DNA from: Pseudozobellia sp. WGM2
Lineage (GTDB): Bacteria > Bacteroidota > Bacteroidia > Flavobacteriales > Flavobacteriaceae
Length of the DNA stretch: 64,000 nucleotides
Assembly (NCBI RefSeq): GCF_017810075.1
Contig: NZ_JADNYK010000006.1
Location: forward strand, 181,805 to 245,804
Direction of reading: 5' to 3'
Positions 46,801-55,330 of the stretch are shown one piece after another. The notes below the pieces were generated by a model, which worked only from the letters and a program-made list of their open reading frames with translations, was not told where the DNA came from and made no database searches. The stretch's first letter is position 1; the number at the start of each line of letters is the position of its first letter. The translations under genes were made by a program, and so were the position numbers.

Positions 46801-47265
46801 GTTTTTTCGTTGTTCCGGATTTGGGTAATCACCAGATTTACAAACGTAAATATCCAGCAAGCCATCAGCATTTATATCTACCATTGTAACACCCGTAGGA
46901 AACCCATTGCCACCCTTTACTTTGGATACTACAGTTGTCTCCTCAAACACCAAGTCCCCTTTATTTATAAAAAGTTTATTGGAATACATATTGGAAATAA
47001 AGTAAATATCGGGGAGGTCATCATTATTGAGGTCCCCTACGGCAACCCCACCCCCATTGTAGAGATACTCGTAAATAAAACCGTTTACAGTAGGGGTTTC
47101 ATTGATTAAATTGATAAAATTTAATTTTGTCGCCTGAGGACTTAATAGTGTGAAAAGTGTATCCTTTTTTTGGTCTTGCTCATTTGAAGACGAGTTCGAA
47201 TGCTTCTTATCACCACAACGAATAAAAATAAAAACTAATATTAAACCATATAAATATTTGCTCAT
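43855..47265 (-). CDS. FG-GAP/VCBS repeat and ASPIC/UnbV lipoprotein (CRTAC1-like)
   Basis: 1136 aa from the ATG at 47265, chosen over 47301 because it starts a lipoprotein signal (YLYGLILVFIFIRC). It contains many FG-GAP/VCBS repeats with Ca2+-binding loops such as DYDKDGDLD, DLDNDGDLD and DIDGDGDLD in two beta-propeller halves, separated by an ASPIC/UnbV domain (about 520-610, LGAKVTIETDEIRQ, LTVVWPNGKTQ). Such proteins accompany SusCD pairs in many Flavobacteriia and are probably surface glycan- or protein-binding. It lies downstream of susD, beyond a strong terminator at 47446-47481. Confidence 0.88.
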   Translation of the reverse strand: MSKYLYGLILVFIFIRCGDKKHSNSSSNEQDQKKDTLFTLLSPQATKLNFINLINETPTVNGFIYEYLYNGGGVAVGDLNNDDLPDIYFISNMYSNKLFINKGDLVFEETTVVSKVKGGNGFPTGVTMVDINADGLLDIYVCKSGDYPNPEQRKNELYINQGNNEQGIPIFKEEASEYGLDLPHYSTQSAFFDYDKDGDLDMFLINHGIGPSEVQANLKRLINKKSQYSSERLFQNNNGKFIDVSKESGIINNSIGFGLGIAIGDINNDNWPDIIVGHDYSERDHMYINLQNGSFKEVVKEATNHISNFSMGNDLGDINNDGWLDFISLDMVSDNNYDLKTSMSGMNPKRFQELVDMGLHHQYMFNTLQLNTGKIINNDTPIFSEIGKFAGVSNTNWSWAPLLFDMNNDGWQDLFVSNGIVRSFGNNDFLIYKEKKLAALHKNLELVQNKDSLIKIYYDDLLNRMPKKAEVNQLFLNNKDFTFSSMNLDWGLTTLTCATGAVYSDLDNDGDLDIVTNNINDMASMYRNNSREVAAENNYLKIKLKGASGNTSGLGAKVTIETDEIRQTKQLYVSRGFQSSVDNILHFGLNTAEEVKKLTVVWPNGKTQIIEDIAANKQITLSYNEALDKIPLVTTPEKTMFLDVTDALDLNFKHTENQFDDFERESLLPHKFSQNGPALSHGDVNNDGLDDFYVGGAKNQAASLFIQQQDGSFRPILSSLWEKDRRHEDIASNFFDADSDGDLDLYVVSGGNEEEEKHVYYQDRFYVNNGDGSFSKSANAIPDIRVSGSCVETIDIDGDGDLDLFIGGKLVPGKYPFSANSYILKNNSVEGLISFVDDTENVAPFLKEFGMVSDAKSVDFDNDGNLDLIVVGEWMEIKVLKNTKKGLVDLGDLSGLTGSSGWWYSVAAADFDQDGDQDFIVGNLGLNYKYKASPEEPFEVFANDFDKNGSLDIVLGFYEDGVPYPLRGRECSSNQMPMVKQKFASYHEFASADIQTVYGKENLEDALHYGATTFATTYVENLGNFKFKTRPIEGMAQFSSVNSILIHDFNDDGHQDALLSGNLYQSEVETPRNDASYGVLLMGDGKGGFATVPTSESGLFVKGEVKNARILNAAKENKRTLVFGKNDAQVQVIEFN

Positions 47266-47445
47266 TGTATGTGAGTGTTGATTTGATAAAACATCCACCA
47301 AATTAAAATCTGTTGTATCAGCAGGTTCTCCCTTAAAACAATAATATGAATTAATTTAAAGAAAATGGACCAATGGGAACAGAGTTCATATCACGGCTTG
47401 TCTTTAGACCCTCAACGGCCATCTTATAACCCCTACTTTATAAAT

Positions 47446-47481
47446 TTAAAAAAGGAGTATGAGTGATTCAACTCATACTCC
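47446..47481 (-). terminator. Strong rho-independent terminator between susD and the ASPIC gene
   Basis: A perfect 11-bp stem GGAGTATGAGT / ACTCATACTCC (47454-47464 with 47471-47481) around a 6-nt loop, followed on the minus strand by TTTTTTAAATTTA. It lies about 43 nt after the susD stop, so most susCD transcripts should end here. Confidence 0.88.
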
Positions 47482-47523
47482 CATAATGAATAGTTTCACT
47501 ATTGCATTTAACTAACTCAAAAA

Positions 47524-49026
47524 TTAATAACCTGGATTTTGTTGGAGGGTTCCACCACTAATGTCTATTTCTGATTGAGGGATTGGAAATATTTCATTGA
47601 CTCCATCAGTGAAACCAGCGCCTTTAGACGTTTGGTATTTTTCGGCATATGCCCTCAGCACTTCCCCTGCCCGTTTCTGCCGCACCAATTCAAAAAACCT
47701 TTCGTACTCCTGTCCGAATTCTACTCTCTGTTCGTGCCAAATAATTTCTCTAAGTGCCTCTTTATTCGTTTCAGTGATTTCTGGTAATATATCAGGGTCA
47801 CCAGCTCTGGCTCGAGCTCTAACTTCTTCAAGAGCCTCTAACGCCATCGTCGTATTGCCATTTTCATTCGCTGCTTCTGCGTACCATAACAAAACTTTAC
47901 CCAGTCTCATGTAAATATCATCTCTACCAGGGTTATGGGCACCATTGACATATTCGTCTCGTAAGACATAATATTTTTTAGTTAAGTACCCGGTAGTACT
48001 ATTTCCTACATCTGCAGTTTCACCATCGGGCATAATATCGCCGCTCTCATATACAGTATGGCCTAGCCTAGGGTCGCCAGATTCAAACGTTTCTACAAAA
48101 TCTTGAGTGGGCAGATCAAAACCCCATCCATTTCTTGCCCTGCTTCCATGAACCGTATAGAGTAAATTTTGTGCGGTAACAGATCCACCGTCATTAAAAA
48201 ATTGAACTTGAAAGATATGTTCAGAACTATTTTCCCCTGCTCTTGTAAACATGCCATAGTAATCAGGGTCTAATTCATATTCTCCTGAATTGATTACTGT
48301 GGCAAAATTGGTTTCTGCTTCGGCAAAATTGTCCATATACAAATATGCCTTTGCCAAATAAGCCAATGCCGCACCTTTGGTTGCCCTACCCCTGTCGGCA
48401 TCATCATATTCGCTAGCTTCTGGTAAAACCGCAATCGCAGCTTCTAAATCAGCGATTATTTGTTCATAAACTTGTTGTCTCGGGGTACGAGTCAAATCAT
48501 ACGCCTCGAGATCTGCATCTAACACCAGAGGTACATCACCGAATGTTTTGACCAAGTTCATATAGTACCATGCTCTTAAAAATCTAGCCTCTGCCAAATA
48601 TCTACCTTTAAGGCTTTCATCCATCTCAATTTCAGAAACTTTGTCTAAAATCAAATTCGCCCTATGTATGCCCACATACTGACTATTCCACGCAGCAGAT
48701 AGTGCACTGTTATTCGTGGGTATATTAAACAATGCAATTTGTTGTGCATATAATTGATCAGAACCAGATTCGCCGCCCTTTTCAGCGTCATCAGAAGCAA
48801 CGTTGGCCATTACCCAGTGCGCATATCCCGCGCCATAATTACCACAGCACCACATATTTCCATTTAATGGCTCATAGGCCGCAGTCACCGCTTTTTTCGC
48901 ATCTTCAGCAGTAACATAGGCACTGAATTCAGAGAGTTGCGCCTGAGGCTCTTTCTCTAACACATCAGAACAACTAAGGAATAGTGATCCGAGTATTAAA
49001 GTCGTAATAAATATCTTGATTTTCAT
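47524..49026 (-). CDS. SusD-like glycan-binding lipoprotein (third PUL)
   Basis: 500 aa; lipoprotein signal (LILGSLFLSC, Cys19). SusD N-terminal region (LAEARFLRAWYYMNLVKTFGDVPL) split over helices, and C-terminal RagB domain (IIWHEQRVEFGQEYERFFELVRQ) ending LQQNPGY. Encoded 33 bp after the susC gene and followed by a strong terminator. Ligand unknown: no recognised CAZyme other than the DUF5703 protein lies nearby. Confidence 0.94.
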   Translation of the reverse strand: MKIKIFITTLILGSLFLSCSDVLEKEPQAQLSEFSAYVTAEDAKKAVTAAYEPLNGNMWCCGNYGAGYAHWVMANVASDDAEKGGESGSDQLYAQQIALFNIPTNNSALSAAWNSQYVGIHRANLILDKVSEIEMDESLKGRYLAEARFLRAWYYMNLVKTFGDVPLVLDADLEAYDLTRTPRQQVYEQIIADLEAAIAVLPEASEYDDADRGRATKGAALAYLAKAYLYMDNFAEAETNFATVINSGEYELDPDYYGMFTRAGENSSEHIFQVQFFNDGGSVTAQNLLYTVHGSRARNGWGFDLPTQDFVETFESGDPRLGHTVYESGDIMPDGETADVGNSTTGYLTKKYYVLRDEYVNGAHNPGRDDIYMRLGKVLLWYAEAANENGNTTMALEALEEVRARARAGDPDILPEITETNKEALREIIWHEQRVEFGQEYERFFELVRQKRAGEVLRAYAEKYQTSKGAGFTDGVNEIFPIPQSEIDISGGTLQQNPGY

Positions 49027-49059
49027 ATCCGTTTATTTTTATACTACTTTATCAAAAAT

Positions 49060-52000
49060 TTAGAAACCTACTTTTAATCCCAACGTAAATACTCTTGGCA
49101 CAGGGTAATTAGCTTCGTCAAACCCCACATATAAAGGGTTGCTTCCATTTGTACCTATCTCAGGATCAAACCCTGGATATTTGGTAAAAGTAAAGGCATT
49201 TTGCACAGAGCCATAAATGCTCATGTTGATGGCATCGTTGAATACATAAGTAGGAATTTTATAGGTAAGCTGAATATTTCTGACCCTTAGATAGCTGCCA
49301 CTTTCTAAGTAATAATCCGATGACCTCATATTATTGTTGGGGTCGTTCGTGTTCGGTGCAGGAATAGTGTTACTGGTACCTGGCCCTGTCCAGCGTCCAT
49401 CATAGACCCTCTGGGTATAGTTGAAAAAGTTAGACCCCTCAGTTCTGAACCTTAGGCCCATAAAAATATCATTACCATAAACCCCCTGAAATTGAACCCT
49501 AGCATCGAAATTCTTATATGAAAATGCCGTATTCAGACCATAGGTTAATTTCGGCCAAGGATTGCCAATAATAGTCTGGTCGTTAGAATCTACAACCCCG
49601 TCTTCATTGACATCTACAAATCTTATATCACCGGGTGATGTACCTGACGTTTGAAATGCATGGTCATCGACTTCTTGCTGAGTTTGAAATATACCATCCG
49701 TTTGCCACCCCCATTGAGAAGCTATCGGATCGCCTACCCTAGTAACATTGGCATTACCTACGAAAGAGATTTCTTGAAAGATAGAAGTGCCATCATTTAT
49801 TAAGTCAAGCACCTCATTTCTATTTCGAGACGCATTCCCGACAATACTATATGTAAAGCCTCTTGGCGTAGTATTCTCATAACCGAGCATAACTTCGATT
49901 CCTGTATTCAGAACGGAGCCACCGTTTACGAATGGAAAATTCTGAATGCCTGAATATGCCACAAGTGGGATTCTTAAAATTAAGTCTGAGGTTTCTTTTC
50001 TATACCAGTCTATAGAAGCACTCACTTTATTATTGAAACCTTTAAAATCCAATCCTAAGTTGGTTTCCCTAGTTGTTTCCCATTTTAAATCAGGATTACC
50101 TTGACCCGTAGGTGCCTGACCTATCAGAACTTCTTGCGATTCTCCAAAGGTATAATTGGTGTTTGGCGTTATAAGACTGGCAAAACCATAATTATTTAAG
50201 GCATTTTGGTTTCCTAGTGAGCCCCATCCTGCCCTAAGCATTAAATTATCTGCCCAATCACTACTCTCCAGAAAGCGCTCTTCGGATAGTTTCCATCCTA
50301 GGGAAAAAGATGGAAAATAGCCCCATTTGTTATTTGCCCCAAACCTAGAAGATCCATCGGCCCTAAAATTCCCCGTAGCGAAGTACCTTCCATCATAATC
50401 ATAGTTGACCCTACCTAGATATGAGAACAATCCATTAGAACCCCCATCACCAAATATTTGTCCGGGTATAGTGGCTAGATCCAAAAATCTTAAATTTTCG
50501 TCATCGGCGGAATTCTCCGGTATACCACCCCCAGATGCCTGCACAAACTTTCTGGTGGATTCTTGAACTGTAACACCAGCTAAAACATCAAGGTTATGAT
50601 TGCCAAAATCCTTATTGTATGTTAATGTATTGGCCCAACTATATTCGTTGGTTCGGGTATTACCCTCTTGTAAGGTTGCGTTCTGGTTCTCTTGACCTAC
50701 AGCAAGAAAATATGTTGGAACAAATACGGTATTTTCAACGAATGTCAAGTTAAAGTTATACTGTGACCTAAAAACTATGTCTTTCAAAAAGGTTAACTCT
50801 GCGAAAACATTTCCATTGGCCACATATCTTCTAGAATCATCTATGGTTTGAGATACATACGCCAAGGGGTTAACGGAATTTAATGAGGTAGTAGAGACAC
50901 CGAAACTTCCGTCTGCATTTCTCGGCGCTATTTCTGGATTGGCCGTCAATGTTCTTGCAAGAACGCCAGCAAAATAAAATTCTTCAAGGTTTTCTTTGTT
51001 AGAAAAATTAACCGCTAAGTTTTGACCAAGAGTAATGGCAGGAGAAATTTCATGTGATGAATTCACTCTTAAACTGACTCTTTCGAAATCAGATCTCGGC
51101 AAAATACCGTCTTGCGTAGTATAATTACCAGAAAAAAAGAAATTACTTTTTTCACTGCCTCCACTAGCTGAAACTGTTAAGGTGGTCATAGGCGCCACAG
51201 AAAACATCTCTCTCTGCCAATCTGTGCCCTCACCCAGAGCAGATGGATCGGGATAAAGCGGTGCGTCACCCGCATTGACCAGACCTTCATTATATAAGGT
51301 AGCAAATTCCGCCGCATTTGTAACGGGAAGGTGTTTTTGAATAGTTTGCAACCCTTGACTTAAATTAATATTCAATCTAGACTTTCCCGACTTTCCTTTT
51401 TTAGTAGTAATCAACACAACGCCATTTGCCCCTTGCGCCCCGTAAATTGCAGATGCACTGGCGCTTTTCAGCACTTGAATACTCTCTATTTGGTCAGGAA
51501 TCAAATCAACGGGATCAACATTTGGGTTGCCATCTACTACATATAATGGATCTGAATTATTTACCGTTCCCGCTCCTCTCACCCTTATCAACATACCGCC
51601 ACCTGGTGAACCCGAATTTTGAGATACCTGCACACCAGCTACTAAACCTTGTAGTGCCTGCCCCACCTGTATTATGGGTTGGTCTTCATATTGCTCGGTA
51701 TCTATAACACCAATGGCCCCAGTGATATCACTTCTTTTTTGAGTACCATACCCTACAACCACAACCTCTTCGAGAGAAGAAACATCTTCTATCATAACCA
51801 CATCAATAATTTGCCTACCATTTACTTCGACAAGCTTGGTAACCATACCTACGAAAGAAAAAACCAATGTTGAGTTTTCGGGTACAGTTAGGGTGTAGTT
51901 ACCATCAAAATCGGTCACAGTACCTATATTTGATGCTTCGACTACGACTGACACCCCTAATAATGGCACTCCATCGCCATCGGTAACCTTGCCCGAAATA

Positions 52001-52221
52001 ACAACGTCCTTATCCTGGGCATCACTATTTTCGTTAAATAAAGGGGACGAAAAAGAGTTGAGCTTCCCAACTTTAGTGTAATCATCTAGTTCAAACACAT
52101 CGAAATAAGTTAGAGAAACGTGCTGTTCTTTACCATAAACCCCTGATGTAAAAATAAAAAGGAAAATCAGTAGATATTCTCCAAAATATTTTAATTGTGA
52201 TAATTCTGACCTGTAGTTCAT
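49060..52221 (-). CDS. SusC-like TonB-dependent transporter (third PUL)
   Basis: 1053 aa with an N-terminal hydrophobic segment (YLLIFLFIFTSGVYG) and an unusual spacer of about 45 residues before the carboxypeptidase-regulatory-like domain (VVISGKVTDGDGVPLLGVSV). The TonB box region EEVVVVGYGTQKRSDITG, plug (SIQVLKSASASAIYGAQG) and barrel (VFTLGLKVGF end) follow. There is no clear STN domain. The upstream region carries repeats of AATATTCGAAT (52452 and 52532), possible regulator sites. Confidence 0.94.
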   Translation of the reverse strand: MNYRSELSQLKYFGEYLLIFLFIFTSGVYGKEQHVSLTYFDVFELDDYTKVGKLNSFSSPLFNENSDAQDKDVVISGKVTDGDGVPLLGVSVVVEASNIGTVTDFDGNYTLTVPENSTLVFSFVGMVTKLVEVNGRQIIDVVMIEDVSSLEEVVVVGYGTQKRSDITGAIGVIDTEQYEDQPIIQVGQALQGLVAGVQVSQNSGSPGGGMLIRVRGAGTVNNSDPLYVVDGNPNVDPVDLIPDQIESIQVLKSASASAIYGAQGANGVVLITTKKGKSGKSRLNINLSQGLQTIQKHLPVTNAAEFATLYNEGLVNAGDAPLYPDPSALGEGTDWQREMFSVAPMTTLTVSASGGSEKSNFFFSGNYTTQDGILPRSDFERVSLRVNSSHEISPAITLGQNLAVNFSNKENLEEFYFAGVLARTLTANPEIAPRNADGSFGVSTTSLNSVNPLAYVSQTIDDSRRYVANGNVFAELTFLKDIVFRSQYNFNLTFVENTVFVPTYFLAVGQENQNATLQEGNTRTNEYSWANTLTYNKDFGNHNLDVLAGVTVQESTRKFVQASGGGIPENSADDENLRFLDLATIPGQIFGDGGSNGLFSYLGRVNYDYDGRYFATGNFRADGSSRFGANNKWGYFPSFSLGWKLSEERFLESSDWADNLMLRAGWGSLGNQNALNNYGFASLITPNTNYTFGESQEVLIGQAPTGQGNPDLKWETTRETNLGLDFKGFNNKVSASIDWYRKETSDLILRIPLVAYSGIQNFPFVNGGSVLNTGIEVMLGYENTTPRGFTYSIVGNASRNRNEVLDLINDGTSIFQEISFVGNANVTRVGDPIASQWGWQTDGIFQTQQEVDDHAFQTSGTSPGDIRFVDVNEDGVVDSNDQTIIGNPWPKLTYGLNTAFSYKNFDARVQFQGVYGNDIFMGLRFRTEGSNFFNYTQRVYDGRWTGPGTSNTIPAPNTNDPNNNMRSSDYYLESGSYLRVRNIQLTYKIPTYVFNDAINMSIYGSVQNAFTFTKYPGFDPEIGTNGSNPLYVGFDEANYPVPRVFTLGLKVGF

Positions 52222-53620
52222 ATTCCCATGATTTTCAAAGGTTGTTTGGTGATTTTAACTATTATTTATTCTAGGGGAAAAATTTATTATGTCAAGGTGG
52301 TTATACTAATTTTATTTTCTGTATAAAGTGCGTGATTATAGATTTCCTCTTCTGAACTACTGATAATATCAAGTCAATATTACCTATATCACATTAAACA
52401 GCTCATTACAGCAAGCCCTAAATCGACATATTTCGCAAATAAAGATATGCTAATATTCGAATTAAACAAAAATATACGAAATAAATAAAAAATTTATATT
52501 TCTATAATAGACATAAAACATAATAAAAGAAAATATTCGAATAGTAGTTTCTTGTATGTAACACCCTTTGCCGACCTAAATGCATTCACAAAACATTTCG
52601 TCGAAATGCAAATAAAAAGAGCTACTTCTACAATTATTCTTACCTTAAATTATGACCTGAAGTTCTTATTATTTCGAAACCATTTGATATTTCGTCTTAT
52701 AGAACCATTCAGTGAAGAGTATTTTTTTAAAAGTTTTTCAGTTATTTATGTTTTACAAAAAATTCAAAGTTTCACTTCATTTGAAGGAAGTTTACTTAAA
52801 AACTGATTTCACTTAATCACGTGTAACTAATGGAATTTCAGCAAATAAAACAAAGCCAAATTGAAGTAGATTATATTTTGTTTGTATTATAGTTTTGTTT
52901 CTGATGGTATAAGAGTATTTCGAATATTTATAGCCGACAAATTGACATCTCACTTTATGAGAAAAAATAGACAGACAGCTTTTTCGTTGCCGAGAGGTGC
53001 GTCGGGCAAAATTGGAACGGAAAGTCACAACGGGCTGGCTGGCTCAGTATATCGGTACAGCGAGGATTGTAGTGGATGTTTTATGTAATTTCCGCAGTGG
53101 CCCGTACGTACTTTATAAAATTTCTCTAATAATTGATAACTATTTGGAATAAAAACTCAAATTTATATTGACCATCATAGATATCATAAACCTGTTTTAA
53201 TATTGTTCAAAATCGATTGAAGTTCGATATCTTCAGAGTAGGCCCTCATAGTTTTTCAACTCGTGAATTCCACTTTTGCTCTTATATCAAACGCCTTAAA
53301 CTCCCCATACTTTTTATTAACGGTGATATGGGCATAAGCTATAACCATTTAACCAGTGCTCGACTTAAGTATTTTTAATAAAAGAGAATATTTAATTTGC
53401 TGTAAATCAGTGAACGTTTTAAGTACTCACGAGATGTACAAGAAAAATAAATTTAGCCTTAAATTTTATTTAAAAGCAATTTAAGGGCGGGGTTATTGAG
53501 AATTGAATACGCCCCGAATTTCTCGTCTTCAATATGATACTAGACGATACATTTTGATATCAAAATGAAAAGCCCGTAAATCGATGATTTACGGGCTTTA
53601 TGTGAAATTTTAAAAATTTC
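52222..53620. other. Long AT-rich intergenic region upstream of the third susC
   Basis: About 1.4 kb with no gene I can support. Contents: a possible minus-strand -7 box CAAAAATA (52467-52474), three copies of a TTCGAA-centred element (52452-52462, 52532-52542, inverted 52919-52928), a short GC-richer patch at about 52965-53100 of unknown origin, and a perfect hairpin at 53569-53599 next to the tRNA-Asp remnant. The short ORFs here have no protein-like features. Confidence 0.5.
53569..53599 (-). terminator. Terminator hairpin of the former tRNA-Asp gene
   Basis: A perfect 14-bp stem, AAAGCCCGTAAATC with GATTTACGGGCTTT around a 3-nt loop, followed on the minus strand by TTTTCATTTT. It lies 25 bp beyond the 3' end of the tRNA-Asp remnant and in its orientation. 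Confidence 0.8.
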
Positions 53621-53623
53621 TAG

Positions 53624-53665
53624 CGGTCTGGACGGGACTCGAACCCGCGACCCCCTGCGTGACAG
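53624..53665 (-). other. 3' fragment of a tRNA-Asp gene: attachment-site remnant of an integrated element
   Basis: On the minus strand the segment reads from the anticodon loop (CTGTCAC, anticodon GTC) through GCAGG, a T-arm with GGGTTCGAGTCCC, to acceptor strand CCAGACC and discriminator G. The D-arm, 5' acceptor strand and most of the anticodon 5' stem are missing, replaced by unrelated AT-rich sequence. The homology break at the anticodon loop, with a tyrosine recombinase gene 137 bp away, is the signature of integration into a tRNA 3' half. The intact tRNA should be at the far end of the element, outside the window. Confidence 0.8.
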
Positions 53666-53802
53666 ACACGTCATTTATGGTTTTATTTGATTCTAAAAAT
53701 AATTAAATAACTGTTTTTCAGCAAATTAAAAATATTATCAAACCATATAGAACCAAATAATACCTATATTTGTTTATAAATAGTTTATAAATTTATAAAT
53801 AC

Positions 53803-55026
53803 ATGCTAACCACAAAAGTCCTTCTCAATAAAGTACGCCAAAAGCAGGATGGCACATTCCCGTTGGTAATTCGCATTACCTATAGCAGAAAATCAATATA
53901 TCTGCCACTCGGTTACAACCTGGCCGAAAAAGATTTCGATGCCAAGAATCAAAGGATAAGGCCATCAAGTAAAATTGCTTCCAATATTACTCGCCTGAAC
54001 AATGGCATACAAGAAAAATTGAAGAAGATTTACGATACGGTTACTCGCTTGGAAGAAGAGGGTAAAATAGAAAGCCTGCCTATGTCATCCGTCAAAAAAG
54101 AAATAGAGGGGAAATCGGTAGGCAACATGGATTTTTTCAATTTTACAGATTCCTTGATAAAGGATTTGAAGAAAGCCGGAAAGTATGGCAATGCAGAAAT
54201 TTACAGGACTTTGCGCAATAAGATTGAAAAATTTCATGGAAAGAACTCCCTTCCTTTCCGTCAAATCAACTATGCTTTTCTAAAGAAATTGGAGACCCAA
54301 CACTACGCTTCTGGAAATACAGCAGGAGGTTTGAGCGTATACCTTAGAACACTCAGATCAGTTTACAAAAAGGCTATAAAGCATGGGTTAGCCAAGGAAA
54401 ACCACAATCCCTTTAACGATTATTCCATAAAGAACGGAACTCCAAAACGACAGTTTTTAAACAGGGAGCAATTGGAAACCTTAAAGGATGCTCCGGTCGA
54501 GGAATCTCATTTGGCCAAAGCTCGTGACCTTTACATGGCTTCTTTTTACCTGAGGGGGATGAACTGGATGGATATGGCTTTGTTGAAGGGGGATAATATA
54601 CAAGGTGATTTGGAGCGGATAATGTACATAAGATCTAAAACAAGGAACAAAATGTTCTCTATCAAAATAACCCCTGCCTTAAAGCAAATTCTACTTGCTT
54701 ATAACGATGGGAAAATAAAAGAAGATGATTTTGTATTTCCTATTCTAACTAGAGATATTTCCCAAGATCAAATTCACGAAACCATAAAAAACAAAAGAAA
54801 AAGACAGAACATTTACTTAAAGCGTTTAGCAGACAGATTGGAACTTCCAAAATTTACCATATACAGTGCCAGACACACGTATGCCAATATTCTCAAAAGA
54901 AGCGGCGCTCCGAGCAACGTGATTCAAGACAGTCTTGGGCATACTACCGAGGCCATGACCCAAGCCTATCTAAGTTCATTTGAAACCAATGTCATTGATG
55001 ATTACGATGCAAAAATCATGTCTTAA
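53803..55026 (+). CDS. Tyrosine recombinase/integrase of a tRNA-Asp-integrated element
   Basis: 407 aa with the Bacteroidota architecture: N-terminal arm-binding domain (about 1-90, FPLVIRITYSRKSIYLPLG), SAM-like core-binding domain (about 115-205) and catalytic domain. C-terminal active-site residues are visible: Arg357/His358 in SARHTYAN, His380 in SLGHTTEAM and nucleophile Tyr389 in QAYLSSFE. The first residue of the usual HxxR box is a Tyr (IYSARH), a variant seen in this clade. Placed at the element end beside the tRNA remnant, transcribed into the element. Confidence 0.92.
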   Translation: MLTTKVLLNKVRQKQDGTFPLVIRITYSRKSIYLPLGYNLAEKDFDAKNQRIRPSSKIASNITRLNNGIQEKLKKIYDTVTRLEEEGKIESLPMSSVKKEIEGKSVGNMDFFNFTDSLIKDLKKAGKYGNAEIYRTLRNKIEKFHGKNSLPFRQINYAFLKKLETQHYASGNTAGGLSVYLRTLRSVYKKAIKHGLAKENHNPFNDYSIKNGTPKRQFLNREQLETLKDAPVEESHLAKARDLYMASFYLRGMNWMDMALLKGDNIQGDLERIMYIRSKTRNKMFSIKITPALKQILLAYNDGKIKEDDFVFPILTRDISQDQIHETIKNKRKRQNIYLKRLADRLELPKFTIYSARHTYANILKRSGAPSNVIQDSLGHTTEAMTQAYLSSFETNVIDDYDAKIMS

Positions 55027-55097
55027 GTTTCATCTTGAATTAAGCGAGTTTCTCTCAATTTATATATAATTTCACTTTTTCTTCTTCTCCCTAACCA

Positions 55098-55120
55098 CAA
55101 AAAGTGCCCGATAGGGCACT
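55098..55120 (-). terminator. Terminator of the OmpA operon
   Basis: A perfect 7-bp stem AGTGCCC / GGGCACT with loop GATA (55103-55120). On the minus strand it is followed by TTTTGTGG. It lies about 210 nt after the OmpA-family gene. Confidence 0.7.
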
Positions 55121-55235
55121 AGATTCTAAGTCGGAACTCAGATTTATAATCTGATAGAAGGTCTGTACCAGACCCAATAAAAAGAACAAGACTGGAAATC
55201 TGGAACAAATATTCTGAATTTGTATAATCGACCTG

Positions 55236-55264
55236 TAAAACGGCTATTTTAAGGGATAGCCGTT
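55236..55264 (-). terminator. Second minus-strand hairpin after the OmpA gene
   Basis: A 9-bp stem AACGGCTAT / ATAGCCGTT (55239-55247 with 55256-55264), followed on the minus strand by TTTTACAGG. It sits between the OmpA-family stop (55331) and the hairpin at 55098; together they would stop readthrough toward the integrase gene. Apart from these, the 303-bp gap holds nothing I recognise. Confidence 0.55.
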
Positions 55265-55330
55265 CATGTTTTCTGAATACGTGACAATATTAGTGCGACA
55301 CAATAGATTAGACCCTTGTTCAAACCGATA

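Noticed and set aside
52552..52806. 84-aa plus-strand ORF
   Set aside because: AT-rich composition-driven open frame rich in Phe, Leu and Ile, with no start context, domain or conserved neighbour.
52813..53088. Overlapping 71-aa minus and 68-aa plus ORFs
   Set aside because: Mutually overlapping short frames across the GC-richer patch; neither has protein-family features. Kept only as a composition anomaly.
53624..53720. A complete tRNA-Asp gene
   Set aside because: The D-arm and 5' acceptor strand are missing and the anticodon 5' stem does not pair properly, so only a 3' fragment is present.
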